A stretch of DNA of 58,247 nt, taken from the NCBI GenBank assembly GCA_024680795.1, contig JAILBR010000069.1, forward strand, positions 1-58,247. The letters run 5' to 3'. Positions 8,249 through 15,849 of the stretch are shown piece by piece (position 1 is the first letter of the stretch; each line of letters begins with the position of its first letter). Source of the stretch: Bacilli bacterium (GTDB lineage Bacteria; Bacillota_I; Bacilli_A; RFN20; CAG-826). Both the position numbers and the translations under genes were made by a program. A model generated the notes under the pieces. The model did not search any database. It saw only the letters and a program-made list of their open reading frames with translations, and was not told where the DNA came from.

Positions 8249-8867
8249 AAATCAAAAAGTTGATTTACTTTTAGAATTTGCAGATTCACTTTTCCCTGAT
8301 GCAAAATGTGAACTTTTTTATAATCAAGATTATGAACTCGCTATTGCAGTGATGCTTTCTGCTCAAACAACTGATAAAGCAGTTAATCTAGTGACAAAAG
8401 AATTATTTTCGAACTATTTAAGTTTGAAATCTCTCGATGAAGCCCCCTTAAATGACATAGAAAACATCATCAAATCCATTGGGCTATATAAGAACAAAGC
8501 AAGGAACATAAAAGGCATTGCAAGAGTGCTTTTAGAAGACTTTAATGGTGTTCTTCCTAGTGACAAAGATGAACTACAAACCTTGCCTGGCATTGGCAAT
8601 AAGTCAGCAGGAGTTATCCGCTGTGAAATCTTCAAAATTCCAGATTTACCAGTAGACACACATATCATTAGAATTACTAACCGACTGGGCTTAGCAAATA
8701 AAAGCGATACACCACTAGATATTGAGATGACATTAAAAAAGCTTATCCCAGAAGAGAGATGGATTAAAACTCATCACCAGCTCATTCATTTTGGCCGATA
8801 TTTTTGCTTGGCAAAAAATCCTCATTGCGAGGATTGTAAACTTAGAGATATTTGCAATAAAAATTAA
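8241..8867 (+). CDS. nth: Endonuclease III
   Basis: Bifunctional DNA glycosylase and AP lyase for oxidised pyrimidines in base excision repair. The helix-hairpin-helix LPGIGNKSAGVI carries the catalytic lysine, PVDTHIIRITNRLGL carries the catalytic aspartate, and CLAKNPHCEDCKLRDIC is the four-cysteine [4Fe-4S] motif at the C-terminus. The ORF track opens 12 codons earlier inside dnaD; I chose the ATG at 8241, which overlaps the dnaD stop (ATGACTAA) and gives the normal 208 residues. The stop overlaps the recU stop from the other strand by four bases. Confidence 0.96.
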   Translation: MTKNQKVDLLLEFADSLFPDAKCELFYNQDYELAIAVMLSAQTTDKAVNLVTKELFSNYLSLKSLDEAPLNDIENIIKSIGLYKNKARNIKGIARVLLEDFNGVLPSDKDELQTLPGIGNKSAGVIRCEIFKIPDLPVDTHIIRITNRLGLANKSDTPLDIEMTLKKLIPEERWIKTHHQLIHFGRYFCLAKNPHCEDCKLRDICNKN

Positions 8868-9457
8868 AAATATTTTTTATCAATAGCGTCGATATATTTA
8901 AGACGTGGATTATAACTTCTTTCAACTTCGATTCCGTTTTCTTCAAAACATGATAGAGGAATCGATTTTCTTTCTCCGTGTTCATAAAAATGGATGACAT
9001 AACTAGCGTCTAATAAGTAAACTTTATCGAGCGACTCAAATTGAATGATGAAAAAAGCGATTCCTTCATGATAGATGACCATCTTCAAATGTTCAATTTG
9101 ATGCTTGGTAATGTTATTTAATGGGAAAGAAGTTTTATTTTTAGTGTTCTTGGCTTCAAAATCGATATATTTACCTTTATACACTCCGTTATAGTCGGTT
9201 GTAGATTGAGTTTCAAAATAGGCATGAGTAATCATGGCCCCTTTTGAATAATCGACTTTAACCACGTTTATTGGTGTAGGCCTTTTTGAAATTAAGCAGA
9301 TTCCTCTTTCTTTATAATAATCGTTAGAGACATTGATATCATTTTCAAAACTCATTCCTCTATTTGCACTGGAGATTGATATCTCGGTTTTATTCTTTTT
9401 CGAGGAACGTTTCTTTTCTTCCTTTTTATATGGTTGACCGTTTGGATAATTAATCAT
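8864..9457 (-). CDS. recU: Holliday junction resolvase RecU
   Basis: A junction-specific endonuclease acting with RuvAB and RecA in recombination, restricted to Firmicutes and Mollicutes. ANRGMSFENDIN (about residue 32) starts the nuclease core; YKGKYIDFEAKNT carries the D-x-E-x-K type metal site, and NNITKHQIEHL follows as in Bacillus RecU. Length of 197 is typical. The first 30 residues are Lys-rich. The start lies one base after the exonuclease stop, so they form one operon. In Bacillus, recU is next to ponA between it and nth; ponA is absent here. Confidence 0.93.
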   Translation of the reverse strand: MINYPNGQPYKKEEKKRSSKKNKTEISISSANRGMSFENDINVSNDYYKERGICLISKRPTPINVVKVDYSKGAMITHAYFETQSTTDYNGVYKGKYIDFEAKNTKNKTSFPLNNITKHQIEHLKMVIYHEGIAFFIIQFESLDKVYLLDASYVIHFYEHGERKSIPLSCFEENGIEVERSYNPRLKYIDAIDKKYF

Positions 9458-9458
9458 C

Positions 9459-10184
9459 TTATTCTAAATATTTATCTACTTCACTTCGGTAGTCCTTAGC
9501 ATCAACGCTTTCTCCGTTAGCGAGCTTTTTAAGTATTTCTCTAACTGGGACAGGTATTTTTGTATCTTTAGAAAGGGCGTTCATATAGGAAACTGCCACC
9601 TTGTCTTTTTGTTTTAAAAATGCATCATAGATGTTCATTAAATTAAAAGCATCATACATTGGATCATGAGCGGCGCCATCAAAAGTTAAACCAAAGAATT
9701 CAACATATTTTTCTAATGAATATGGATTGTTGTGTTCGTCTTTGACAAATTCGGAGATAAAAGCCTGAAGATCTAAGTAGTTCTTCATTATTGTCTTCGC
9801 GATTTCCGCATCTGCATCCATACTATGTGATAATGATTGACTAATAATTCTGATATCGTGATTTCCAAAGGTCACAAAGAGTGTCTTTTTAAAAGATAAA
9901 CCACAGTACTTCTTTATCTCTTGGAGGGCTTGTGAGAATGGGATGCCTTCTTTATCAAGGATTACTTTGTTGATGCCTGTTAAGTCTTCAACGAATTTAC
10001 CGATGTTAGAACGACACTTAACATATCGTTTAATTGGATTTTTATATTTTTTTATCGAAAGGTCACTTTTTAAAGTAGCAAAAACAGCCCCGAACGCGAT
10101 CATTTCATGGGTGAACTGTGTTCCTTCGAAATCTAAGAAACATAGATGTTTAAAACCTCTGAGTGCCTTTTTTAATTTATTCAC
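9459..10184 (-). CDS. DEDDh 3'-5' exonuclease (DNA polymerase III epsilon-like)
   Basis: A 241-residue exonuclease-fold protein. The motifs run in order: LDFEGTQ (Exo I; D and E ligands, near residue 18), FGNHDIRI (Exo II) and AHDPMYDAFNL (Exo III with the catalytic histidine and last aspartate). It resembles stand-alone RNase T/KapD-like proteins more than the polymerase subunit. The start is GTG with no Shine-Dalgarno; the -10 box lies seven bases upstream, so this is probably a leaderless message. It is co-transcribed with recU. Substrate (RNA or DNA) is not evident. Confidence 0.82.
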   Translation of the reverse strand: MNKLKKALRGFKHLCFLDFEGTQFTHEMIAFGAVFATLKSDLSIKKYKNPIKRYVKCRSNIGKFVEDLTGINKVILDKEGIPFSQALQEIKKYCGLSFKKTLFVTFGNHDIRIISQSLSHSMDADAEIAKTIMKNYLDLQAFISEFVKDEHNNPYSLEKYVEFFGLTFDGAAHDPMYDAFNLMNIYDAFLKQKDKVAVSYMNALSKDTKIPVPVREILKKLANGESVDAKDYRSEVDKYLE

Positions 10185-10191
10185 GTATTAA

Positions 10192-10220
10192 ATAGTAATT
10201 AATGAAGATTGTTTTTTCAA
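10192..10220 (-). promoter_or_regulatory. Promoter of the exonuclease-recU operon (leaderless)
   Basis: On the minus strand TTGAAA, 17 bases, then TACTAT, with only seven bases before the GTG start. Transcription about seven bases past the -10 would begin on the GTG itself. Confidence 0.65.
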
Positions 10221-10277
10221 ATGAAATAAACTTTATTGTAGTGTTTTTTCGACATTTTTAGGTAAGTTATTCTCGCA

Positions 10278-10295
10278 AAGGAGAAATATATGTAA
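10278..10295 (+). other. Start-stop element (SD + ATG TAA) upstream of gpsB
   Basis: AAAGGAG followed five bases later by ATG and immediately by TAA. It is a well-formed ribosome binding site leading to a start codon with no coding sequence. It lies 40 bases before gpsB and may be a decayed gene remnant or a ribosome-stalling site; a chance match is also possible. Confidence 0.3.
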
Positions 10296-10336
10296 TTTTT
10301 ATAGAAAAAATTAATGATTTAAGAGATAATATATCT

Positions 10337-10729
10337 ATGCCAATAAAATTAAAGAACAGTAGCGAATTATTAGTTAACAAGGAATTCAAAATTTCTCCTA
10401 AAGGTTATAATGGACTTGAAGTTGATCAATTGCTTGACCAAATCATCAGGGATTATGAACTTGTGGAAAATAATTGCTTGCTATCTAAACAAGAAGCTGA
10501 GTCTTTGCAAAAGAAAATTGACGACTTAACTAAAGAAAATATTAGGCTATCGGTTGAACTTGATAATGAAAAAAGTCGATGGAAGTACATTAAGTCTGAT
10601 GGAAAAGATATCCATATCGATAACTTAGTGCTTCTTCAAAGAATTGGCAAATTAGAGCAAATCATTTATGAAAGGCTCCATATCAACCCAGATGAATTAA
10701 CAAAAAACTTCGATCCGGATGATTACTGA
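10337..10729 (+). CDS. gpsB: GpsB/DivIVA-family cell division protein
   Basis: A 130-residue cytosolic adaptor. The N-terminal NKEFKISPKGYNGLEVDQLLDQI is the DivIVA/GpsB membrane-targeting and dimerisation motif, followed by a long coiled coil (about residues 35-85) and a short C-terminal helix. In Bacillus gpsB lies just before rnpB, as here. There is no Shine-Dalgarno; GATAAT ends six bases before the ATG, suggesting a leaderless message, although I see no clear -35. The last 21 bases, including the TGA stop, are shared with RNase P RNA. Confidence 0.85.
   Translation: MPIKLKNSSELLVNKEFKISPKGYNGLEVDQLLDQIIRDYELVENNCLLSKQEAESLQKKIDDLTKENIRLSVELDNEKSRWKYIKSDGKDIHIDNLVLLQRIGKLEQIIYERLHINPDELTKNFDPDDY
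10644..10672 (+). promoter_or_regulatory. Candidate internal promoter for rnpB inside gpsB
   Basis: TTGGCA, 17 bases, then TATGAA within the gpsB coding sequence. Initiation near 10679 would leave about 30 bases of 5' extension before the RNase P P1 helix. The alternative is processing from the gpsB transcript. Confidence 0.4.
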
Positions 10730-11039
10730 CATTTGTTAGAGGAAAGTCCATGCTCGCACAGTCTGAGATGGCTGTAGTGTTTGCGCTAGCGGAACAAATA
10801 ACGCTAGGCACGTAGGAGTACGTGATGGCGGAGTGATACCTAAAGGGAAACCCATGGTCTAACTCCTGAAAGTGCCACAGTGACGTAGCTTATTTGAAAG
10901 AATAAGGTGGAACGCGGTAAACCCCACAAGCGAGAAACCCAAATTTGGTAGGGGAGGTCTGATAGAGAAATGAATCGATTCAGGCAGGGTAACCTAGATA
11001 AATTATCATCCTTGACAAAACATGGCTTACAGGATCGAA
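10709..11039 (+). ncRNA. rnpB: RNase P RNA
   Basis: The catalytic RNA that matures tRNA 5' ends. Conserved cores are easy to read: AGAGGAAAGTCCATGCTCGC, AAAGTGCCACAGTGACG, GGTGGAACGCGGTAAACCCC, GCGAGAAACCCAAATTTGG and CATGGCTTACAG, closely matching the Bacillus-type (class B) RNA. P1 is formed by TTCGATCC (10709-10716) and GGATCGAA (11032-11039), which sets the boundaries. At about 331 bases it is compact compared with roughly 400 in Bacillus. The 5' 21 bases lie inside gpsB, and the pgsA ribosome binding site begins 11 bases after the 3' end. Confidence 0.95.
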
Positions 11040-11062
11040 CACTCACTAAAAGGAGAAAAAAG

Positions 11063-11716
11063 ATGAATTTACCAACCAAGATTACATTCTCAAGAATCAT
11101 TGCAATCGTCTTATTGATGATTACCCTTTTCGTTTTATCTTTAATTCCTGATATCAGCACACCTCTTTTAGGAAACACTAGAATTAATTTAATCTTCTTA
11201 GTGATTTTTGTCTTCTTTGTGCTAGCCAGTTATACTGACCATTTAGACGGAAAATTAGCTAGAAAAAATAATCAAGTTACTGACTTAGGAAAATTCCTTG
11301 ACCCAGTTGCTGATAAATTATTAGTTAACTCTATGCTCATCTTCTTAAGCGCACCAATGGTGTTTGCAAATTATAACGTTGAGCAAACCGTATTCATCCC
11401 AATCTGGTGTGTCATCATTATGGTGGCTAGAGATATCGTTGTTGATGCTTTAAGAAGCATTGCTTCGCAAAAAGGTATTGTGATTGCCGCAAACATCTTT
11501 GGCAAACTCAAAACCGTTCTACAAATGATTGCTATTTCAGCAGTGTTATTAAACGATTTCCCATTCCATTACATGTATCCAGAAAATACAAACCAATATT
11601 TGACCGTTACCGCTTTCTTAGTATACGCAGCCACATTAGTTTCCATGCTTTCTGGCATCATTTATGTCTGGCAAAATAGAAAAGCATTTTTACCTGAAAA
11701 ACCTGAAAACAAATAA
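11063..11716 (+). CDS. pgsA: CDP-diacylglycerol-glycerol-3-phosphate 3-phosphatidyltransferase
   Basis: Makes phosphatidylglycerol phosphate in the membrane, the first committed step to anionic phospholipids. The CDP-alcohol phosphotransferase signature DG-x2-AR-x8-G-x3-D-x3-D is visible within DGKLARKNNQVTDLGKFLD. The 217-residue protein has about five hydrophobic spans. The ORF track start lies inside rnpB; the ATG at 11063 has AAGGAG eight bases upstream and gives a normal N-terminus. It is followed two bases later by cinA, the order seen in Bacillus. Confidence 0.95.
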   Translation: MNLPTKITFSRIIAIVLLMITLFVLSLIPDISTPLLGNTRINLIFLVIFVFFVLASYTDHLDGKLARKNNQVTDLGKFLDPVADKLLVNSMLIFLSAPMVFANYNVEQTVFIPIWCVIIMVARDIVVDALRSIASQKGIVIAANIFGKLKTVLQMIAISAVLLNDFPFHYMYPENTNQYLTVTAFLVYAATLVSMLSGIIYVWQNRKAFLPEKPENK

Positions 11717-11718
11717 TT

Positions 11719-12186
11719 ATGACCGCAGAGAGAATCAACCAAATATTTAGAGAAAAAGGATTGTCATTAGGCTCAGTAGAGTCATTTACTGGCGGAAGCT
11801 TTGCTAGCGAAATCACTTCCGTAAGTGGGGCATCTCATTTCTTCAAAGGTGCATATGTTACTTATGCAACTGAAGAAAAACATCGTCTATTAGGTATCTC
11901 TTGGGACACAATTGATAAATATGGCGTTGTAAGTCAAGAAGTCGCAGGTGAAATGGCAGGGCATGGAAAGTTTCTTCTAAATGTTGATGTATGTGTCTCA
12001 TTTACAGGAAATGCAGGCCCAGAAGCGATGGAAAATAAGCCAGTTGGAGAAATCTATATTGGCATCGCTTTCCGCGACATGGTGCAAGTATTTGCGTATA
12101 ATCTTAACGGAAGTCGAAAAGAAATACAAAAACAAGCAATAAATATTGCTTATGAAATTCTTGAAAAAATTTTGGTCAAAAATTAG
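11719..12186 (+). CDS. Stand-alone CinA C-terminal domain (NMN amidohydrolase-like)
   Basis: A 155-residue CinA C-terminal domain (PncC type), which deamidates nicotinamide mononucleotide in NAD recycling. It shows ESFTGGSFASEITSVSGAS with the catalytic serine region, GVVSQEVAGEMA and FTGNAGPEA; family members usually have TGIAGP there. The N-terminal MoaB-like domain of full CinA is absent. It sits between pgsA and recA as full-length cinA does in Bacillus. Confidence 0.88.
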   Translation: MTAERINQIFREKGLSLGSVESFTGGSFASEITSVSGASHFFKGAYVTYATEEKHRLLGISWDTIDKYGVVSQEVAGEMAGHGKFLLNVDVCVSFTGNAGPEAMENKPVGEIYIGIAFRDMVQVFAYNLNGSRKEIQKQAINIAYEILEKILVKN

Positions 12187-12221
12187 AAAAAAACCACTAC
12201 TAGTTTAATAGGAGGCCTTTT

Positions 12222-13205
12222 ATGGAAAAAGAAAAAAGAGAACAAGATTTAGAAAGTGTTCTTAAACAAATTGAAAAGAATTTTGGTAAAGGAGCAATCA
12301 TGAGACTCGGCGATCGTGAAGCGATTAATGTCGATGTCATCCCAACTGGCTCTTTACTACTTGACGAAGCACTAGGTGTCGGCGGCTATCCAAAGGGACG
12401 TATCATTGAGATATTTGGACCTGAAAGTAGTGGTAAGACAACTCTTGCTTTGCACGCGATTGCTGAATGTCAAAAAGCTGGCGGAAAGGCAGCTTTCATC
12501 GATGCCGAACACGCAATCGACCCAACCTATGCAAAAGCACTGGGTGTCGATATTGATGATTTAATCCTTTCTCAACCTGATAGTGGCGAACAAGCTCTTG
12601 AAATTGCAGAAATGCTCGCTGATAGTAAAGCAATTGGCTTAATTGTTGTCGATAGCGTTGCTGCTTTAGTGCCACAAGCTGAACTCGATGGTGAAATGAT
12701 GGATTCTTCTGTCGGCTTACAAGCAAGACTCATGTCTAAAGCAATGAGAAAACTTGCTGGTATCTTAAATAAGAACAACTGCACGATGATTTTCATCAAC
12801 CAATTAAGAGAAAAAGTTGGTGTGATGTATGGCAATCCAGAAACAACTTCTGGTGGACGTGCTCTTAAGTTCTACGCCACAATTAGAATTGATATCAGAA
12901 GAACTGAAGCGATCAAGACTGGCAGTGATATCACTGGTAATACTTGCCGAGTTAAAATCGTCAAGAACAAAGTCGCCGCTCCATTCAAACAATGTGAAAT
13001 TGACATCATCTATGGTGAAGGTATTTCAAAAGATAGCGAAATCCTCGACCGTGCGATTGATTTAGGAATCGTCAAGAAATCTGGATCATGGTTTGAATAT
13101 GATGGCAAGAAGATTGCACAGGGCAGAGAAGCTGCGAAAGCATATATCAAAGCCAATGAAGATGTTAAAGAAGAATTGTTAAAAGCAATCAAAGAAGTTA
13201 AGTAA
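12222..13205 (+). CDS. recA: RecA recombinase
   Basis: ATP-dependent strand exchange and SOS coprotease. The Walker [10 protein letters not shown] lies near residue 67, the catalytic glutamate is in [10 protein letters not shown], and [21 protein letters not shown] is loop L2. At 327 residues it lacks most of the acidic C-terminal tail of the Escherichia coli protein. AGGAGG precedes the ATG by seven bases. It ends in its own terminator. I found no Bacillus-type LexA box upstream. Confidence 0.98.
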   Translation: MEKEKREQDLESVLKQIEKNFGKGAIMRLGDREAINVDVIPTGSLLLDEALGVGGYPKGRIIEIFGPESSGKTTLALHAIAECQKAGGKAAFIDAEHAIDPTYAKALGVDIDDLILSQPDSGEQALEIAEMLADSKAIGLIVVDSVAALVPQAELDGEMMDSSVGLQARLMSKAMRKLAGILNKNNCTMIFINQLREKVGVMYGNPETTSGGRALKFYATIRIDIRRTEAIKTGSDITGNTCRVKIVKNKVAAPFKQCEIDIIYGEGISKDSEILDRAIDLGIVKKSGSWFEYDGKKIAQGREAAKAYIKANEDVKEELLKAIKEVK

Positions 13206-13224
13206 CAAATTCTTATCTAAAACG

Positions 13225-13256
13225 ACCTGGGGTTGAAAAATACTCCAGGTTTTTTA
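13225..13256 (+). terminator. Terminator of recA
   Basis: ACCTGG pairs with CCAGGT across a short AT-rich loop (GGGT and ATACT can extend the stem), followed by a run of six T. Confidence 0.88.
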
Positions 13257-13287
13257 TAAAAATCTTTTTATCGTTTAGTCTTTTTAT

Positions 13288-13440
13288 TATAATAAATTCG
13301 TACCCGTCGAAAGGTGCTTACCTATAGATTCTCACTAGAGAAATTGTTTTATCAGGCTTGCCTGTTATTATATATAATCCATATAACGATTGTTTTTGGA
13401 ATGATTAGGTAAAAATAGTCTTTTAGACTATATATTATAG
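13288..13440 (+). ncRNA. Unexplained structured leader or small RNA before rny
   Basis: TATAAT at 13288 is followed by about 150 untranslated bases before rny. Three tight hairpins stand in a row: AGGT-gctt-ACCT, TTCTC-acta-GAGAA and CAGG-cttg-CCTG. A fourth, TAGTC/GACTA, lies just before the rny ribosome binding site, and a second TATAAT is at 13373. No riboswitch or small-RNA family I know fits. It could be an rny leader, for example for autoregulation, or a separate RNA. Ends are approximate. Confidence 0.4.
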
Positions 13441-13453
13441 AAAGGACAAACAA

Positions 13454-15028
13454 ATGTCAGTAGTATTAAATGGCTTCACAGAAGTCGGACTACCCATTAT
13501 TTGTGTTGTTGCTGGACTTTTTGTTGGAGCAGCGATTGTTTTCTTTGTTCCATTTTTCAAGAAACAAAGAGATACAAATAAAGGTGGCAAGATTATTAGA
13601 GAAGCCGAAATTAAAGCAGAACACATTGTTAAAAACGCTCAACTTGACGGCAAACAAGTTGTGAATGAAATGAAAAATGATGCCGACAAAGAAATCAAAG
13701 AGAAGAAAATCGAACTCTCACAGATGGAAAATAAACTCATGCAAAGAGAACAAAATATTGACCGTCGTGATGGTGCTCTATCGCAAAAAGAAGCTGCTCT
13801 TGATGAAAAGAACGAAAAACTAGACAAACGTTTAGTGGAAGTTAATAAGAAAGAGCAAATCCTTCAAGAAAAGATTGATTCCATTATTGTCGAGCTCGAA
13901 AAAGTTGCCCAAATGACTGTTCAAGAAGCGAGAGATGAATTATTCAATCGTGTGGAAGGAAAGATTTCTAGAGAGATCGCAACCTATATCAAAAATAAGG
14001 AAGATGAAGCTAAAGAAACCGCTTCCGCAAAAGCACAAGAATTACTCGCTTTAGCAATGAGCAAATACGCTCAAGAAACAACTCAAGATAGAACTGTTTC
14101 TGTTGTTGCACTTCCTAACGATGAAATGAAGGGTCGTATCATCGGCCGTGAAGGTAGAAATATCCGTACTCTTGAAACATTATTAGGTGTTGACTTAATT
14201 ATTGATGATACCCCAGAAGTTATTACAGTCAGCTGTTTCAACCCTATTAGAAGGGAAATCGCTAGATTATCCTTAGAAGCACTTATCAAAGATGGCCGTA
14301 TTCAACCAGGAAGAATTGAAGAGATTGTTGAAAAGTGCAAACAAGAAGTGGAAGAAAGCATCCATAAAACTGGTCAAGATGTGGCCTTCAAACTCGGCTT
14401 ACCAAGAATTAATAAAGAATTATTGGATTATGTTGGTAAGCTAAAATACCGTACAAGTTATGGCCAAAATGCTTTAGATCACTCTATTGAAGTTGCTTAT
14501 TTAGCAGGTACAATGGCGGCAGAACTTGGTTTAGATCAAAACCTCGCAAAACGCGCTGGCTTATTACATGATATCGGTAAGGCTCTCGACTTTGAAGTTG
14601 ATGGTAGTCACGTCGAATTAGGTGCAAGAATCGCTAAGAAATATGGTGAAAACGATGTCGTTGTTAACGCAATTGAATCTCACCATGGCGATGTTCCAGC
14701 CAAATACATTATCTCCCACTTAGTGCAAGCCGCTGATACTTTATCCGCTGCTAGACCTGGTGCGAGAAGTGAAATGCTTGAAAATTATATTCAAAGAATT
14801 GAAAAGCTTGAAGAAATTTGCCAATCATATGAAGGCGTTTCTCAAAGCTATGCTATGCAATCTGGTCGTGAATTACGTGTGATGGTAATTCCAGAAAAGA
14901 TCGATGACATTGGCGCTTTCAAATTAGCACGTGAAATCAAGGAAAGAATTGAAAATGAAATGACCTATCCTGGCCAAATCAAAGTCAGTGTTATCCGTGA
15001 ATACCGCGCTGTTGAAACTGCAAAATAA
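13454..15028 (+). CDS. rny: Ribonuclease Y
   Basis: Membrane-anchored endoribonuclease that starts bulk mRNA decay. Domains in order: N-terminal transmembrane helix (about residues 10-32), a long charged coiled coil (about 40-200), a KH domain with [15 protein letters not shown] near residue 225, and the HD domain with [13 protein letters not shown] near residue 370. Length of 524 matches Bacillus RNase Y. GAAAGGA precedes the ATG. It heads a run containing ymdB, miaB and ymcA; the YmcA family is known to act as an RNase Y cofactor. Confidence 0.97.
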   Translation: MSVVLNGFTEVGLPIICVVAGLFVGAAIVFFVPFFKKQRDTNKGGKIIREAEIKAEHIVKNAQLDGKQVVNEMKNDADKEIKEKKIELSQMENKLMQREQNIDRRDGALSQKEAALDEKNEKLDKRLVEVNKKEQILQEKIDSIIVELEKVAQMTVQEARDELFNRVEGKISREIATYIKNKEDEAKETASAKAQELLALAMSKYAQETTQDRTVSVVALPNDEMKGRIIGREGRNIRTLETLLGVDLIIDDTPEVITVSCFNPIRREIARLSLEALIKDGRIQPGRIEEIVEKCKQEVEESIHKTGQDVAFKLGLPRINKELLDYVGKLKYRTSYGQNALDHSIEVAYLAGTMAAELGLDQNLAKRAGLLHDIGKALDFEVDGSHVELGARIAKKYGENDVVVNAIESHHGDVPAKYIISHLVQAADTLSAARPGARSEMLENYIQRIEKLEEICQSYEGVSQSYAMQSGRELRVMVIPEKIDDIGAFKLAREIKERIENEMTYPGQIKVSVIREYRAVETAK

Positions 15029-15048
15029 TCACATAGAAAAGAGTTAAT

Positions 15049-15849
15049 TTGAGAATTTTATTTATTGGCGACGTTGTCGGAAAGATTGGTCGCCGCATGA
15101 TTAGGGATTATCTCCCAGACATTGTTAAGAAAAATAATATCGATTTTGTTATCGCTAATGGCGAAAATGCCACCCATGGTAAAGGTTTAATTAGAAATCA
15201 TTACTTTGAACTTATCGATAGTGGGGTTGATGTTGTTACTCTTGGCAATCATTATGATAATAAGTCTGATTTAAGAAGATATATTGATGGGGTCGATCGT
15301 TTGATTAGACCTCTCAATCTTCTCCATGATTATCCTGGGGAAGGGAGTATTGTCTTTGATGTCGATGGCATATCAATTCGTGTCACTAATATATTAGGAA
15401 CAGCGATGATGCCAGAAGAAGTCAACAATCCATATTACTCCATTATCGATTTATTATCTGATCCTGATGCGGAACAAGCAAATATCCATATTGTTGATTT
15501 TCATGCCGAAGCAACTGGAGAAAAGATTTGTTTCGCTCATGCCTTAGATGGCAAAGTTAGTGCGGTATTAGGAACCCATACCCATGTGCAAACTAAGGAC
15601 GCTCGTATATTAGAAGGTGGAACCGCCTTCATCTCTGATGTTGGCATGACTGGATTTGCCGATGGAGCGCTAGGGTTTGATATCGATACTGTCACTAATA
15701 AAATCATCTATGGCAATAAAGCTGTATTTGCCCTTCCTGAAAAGGGAAGAGGACTGCTTTCTGCGGTAGTTATGGAATTTGATAACTACTCCGGAAAATG
15801 CGAAGAAATCCACCCAATCTATTTTATTGAAGAAAAAAATGAAAACTAA
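15049..15849 (+). CDS. ymdB: YmdB-family metallophosphoesterase
   Basis: A 266-residue cytosolic calcineurin-like phosphodiesterase; Bacillus YmdB hydrolyses 2',3'-cyclic nucleotides and influences biofilm and RNA decay. Metal-binding motifs are in place: GDVVGKIGRR at the N-terminus, ANGENATHGKG, LGNHYDN and GTHTHVQTKD. The start codon is TTG (the ORF reads MRILFIGD directly after it), with only a weak purine stretch upstream. It lies 20 bases after rny, the same order as Bacillus, and its last 11 bases overlap miaB. Confidence 0.93.
   Translation: MRILFIGDVVGKIGRRMIRDYLPDIVKKNNIDFVIANGENATHGKGLIRNHYFELIDSGVDVVTLGNHYDNKSDLRRYIDGVDRLIRPLNLLHDYPGEGSIVFDVDGISIRVTNILGTAMMPEEVNNPYYSIIDLLSDPDAEQANIHIVDFHAEATGEKICFAHALDGKVSAVLGTHTHVQTKDARILEGGTAFISDVGMTGFADGALGFDIDTVTNKIIYGNKAVFALPEKGRGLLSAVVMEFDNYSGKCEEIHPIYFIEEKNEN

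Noticed and set aside
10840-11178. ORF of 112 residues antisense to rnpB and the ORF start at 10970 for pgsA.
   Set aside because: Both fall in RNase P RNA. The pgsA ATG at 11063 has its own AAGGAG and gives the family's normal N-terminus.
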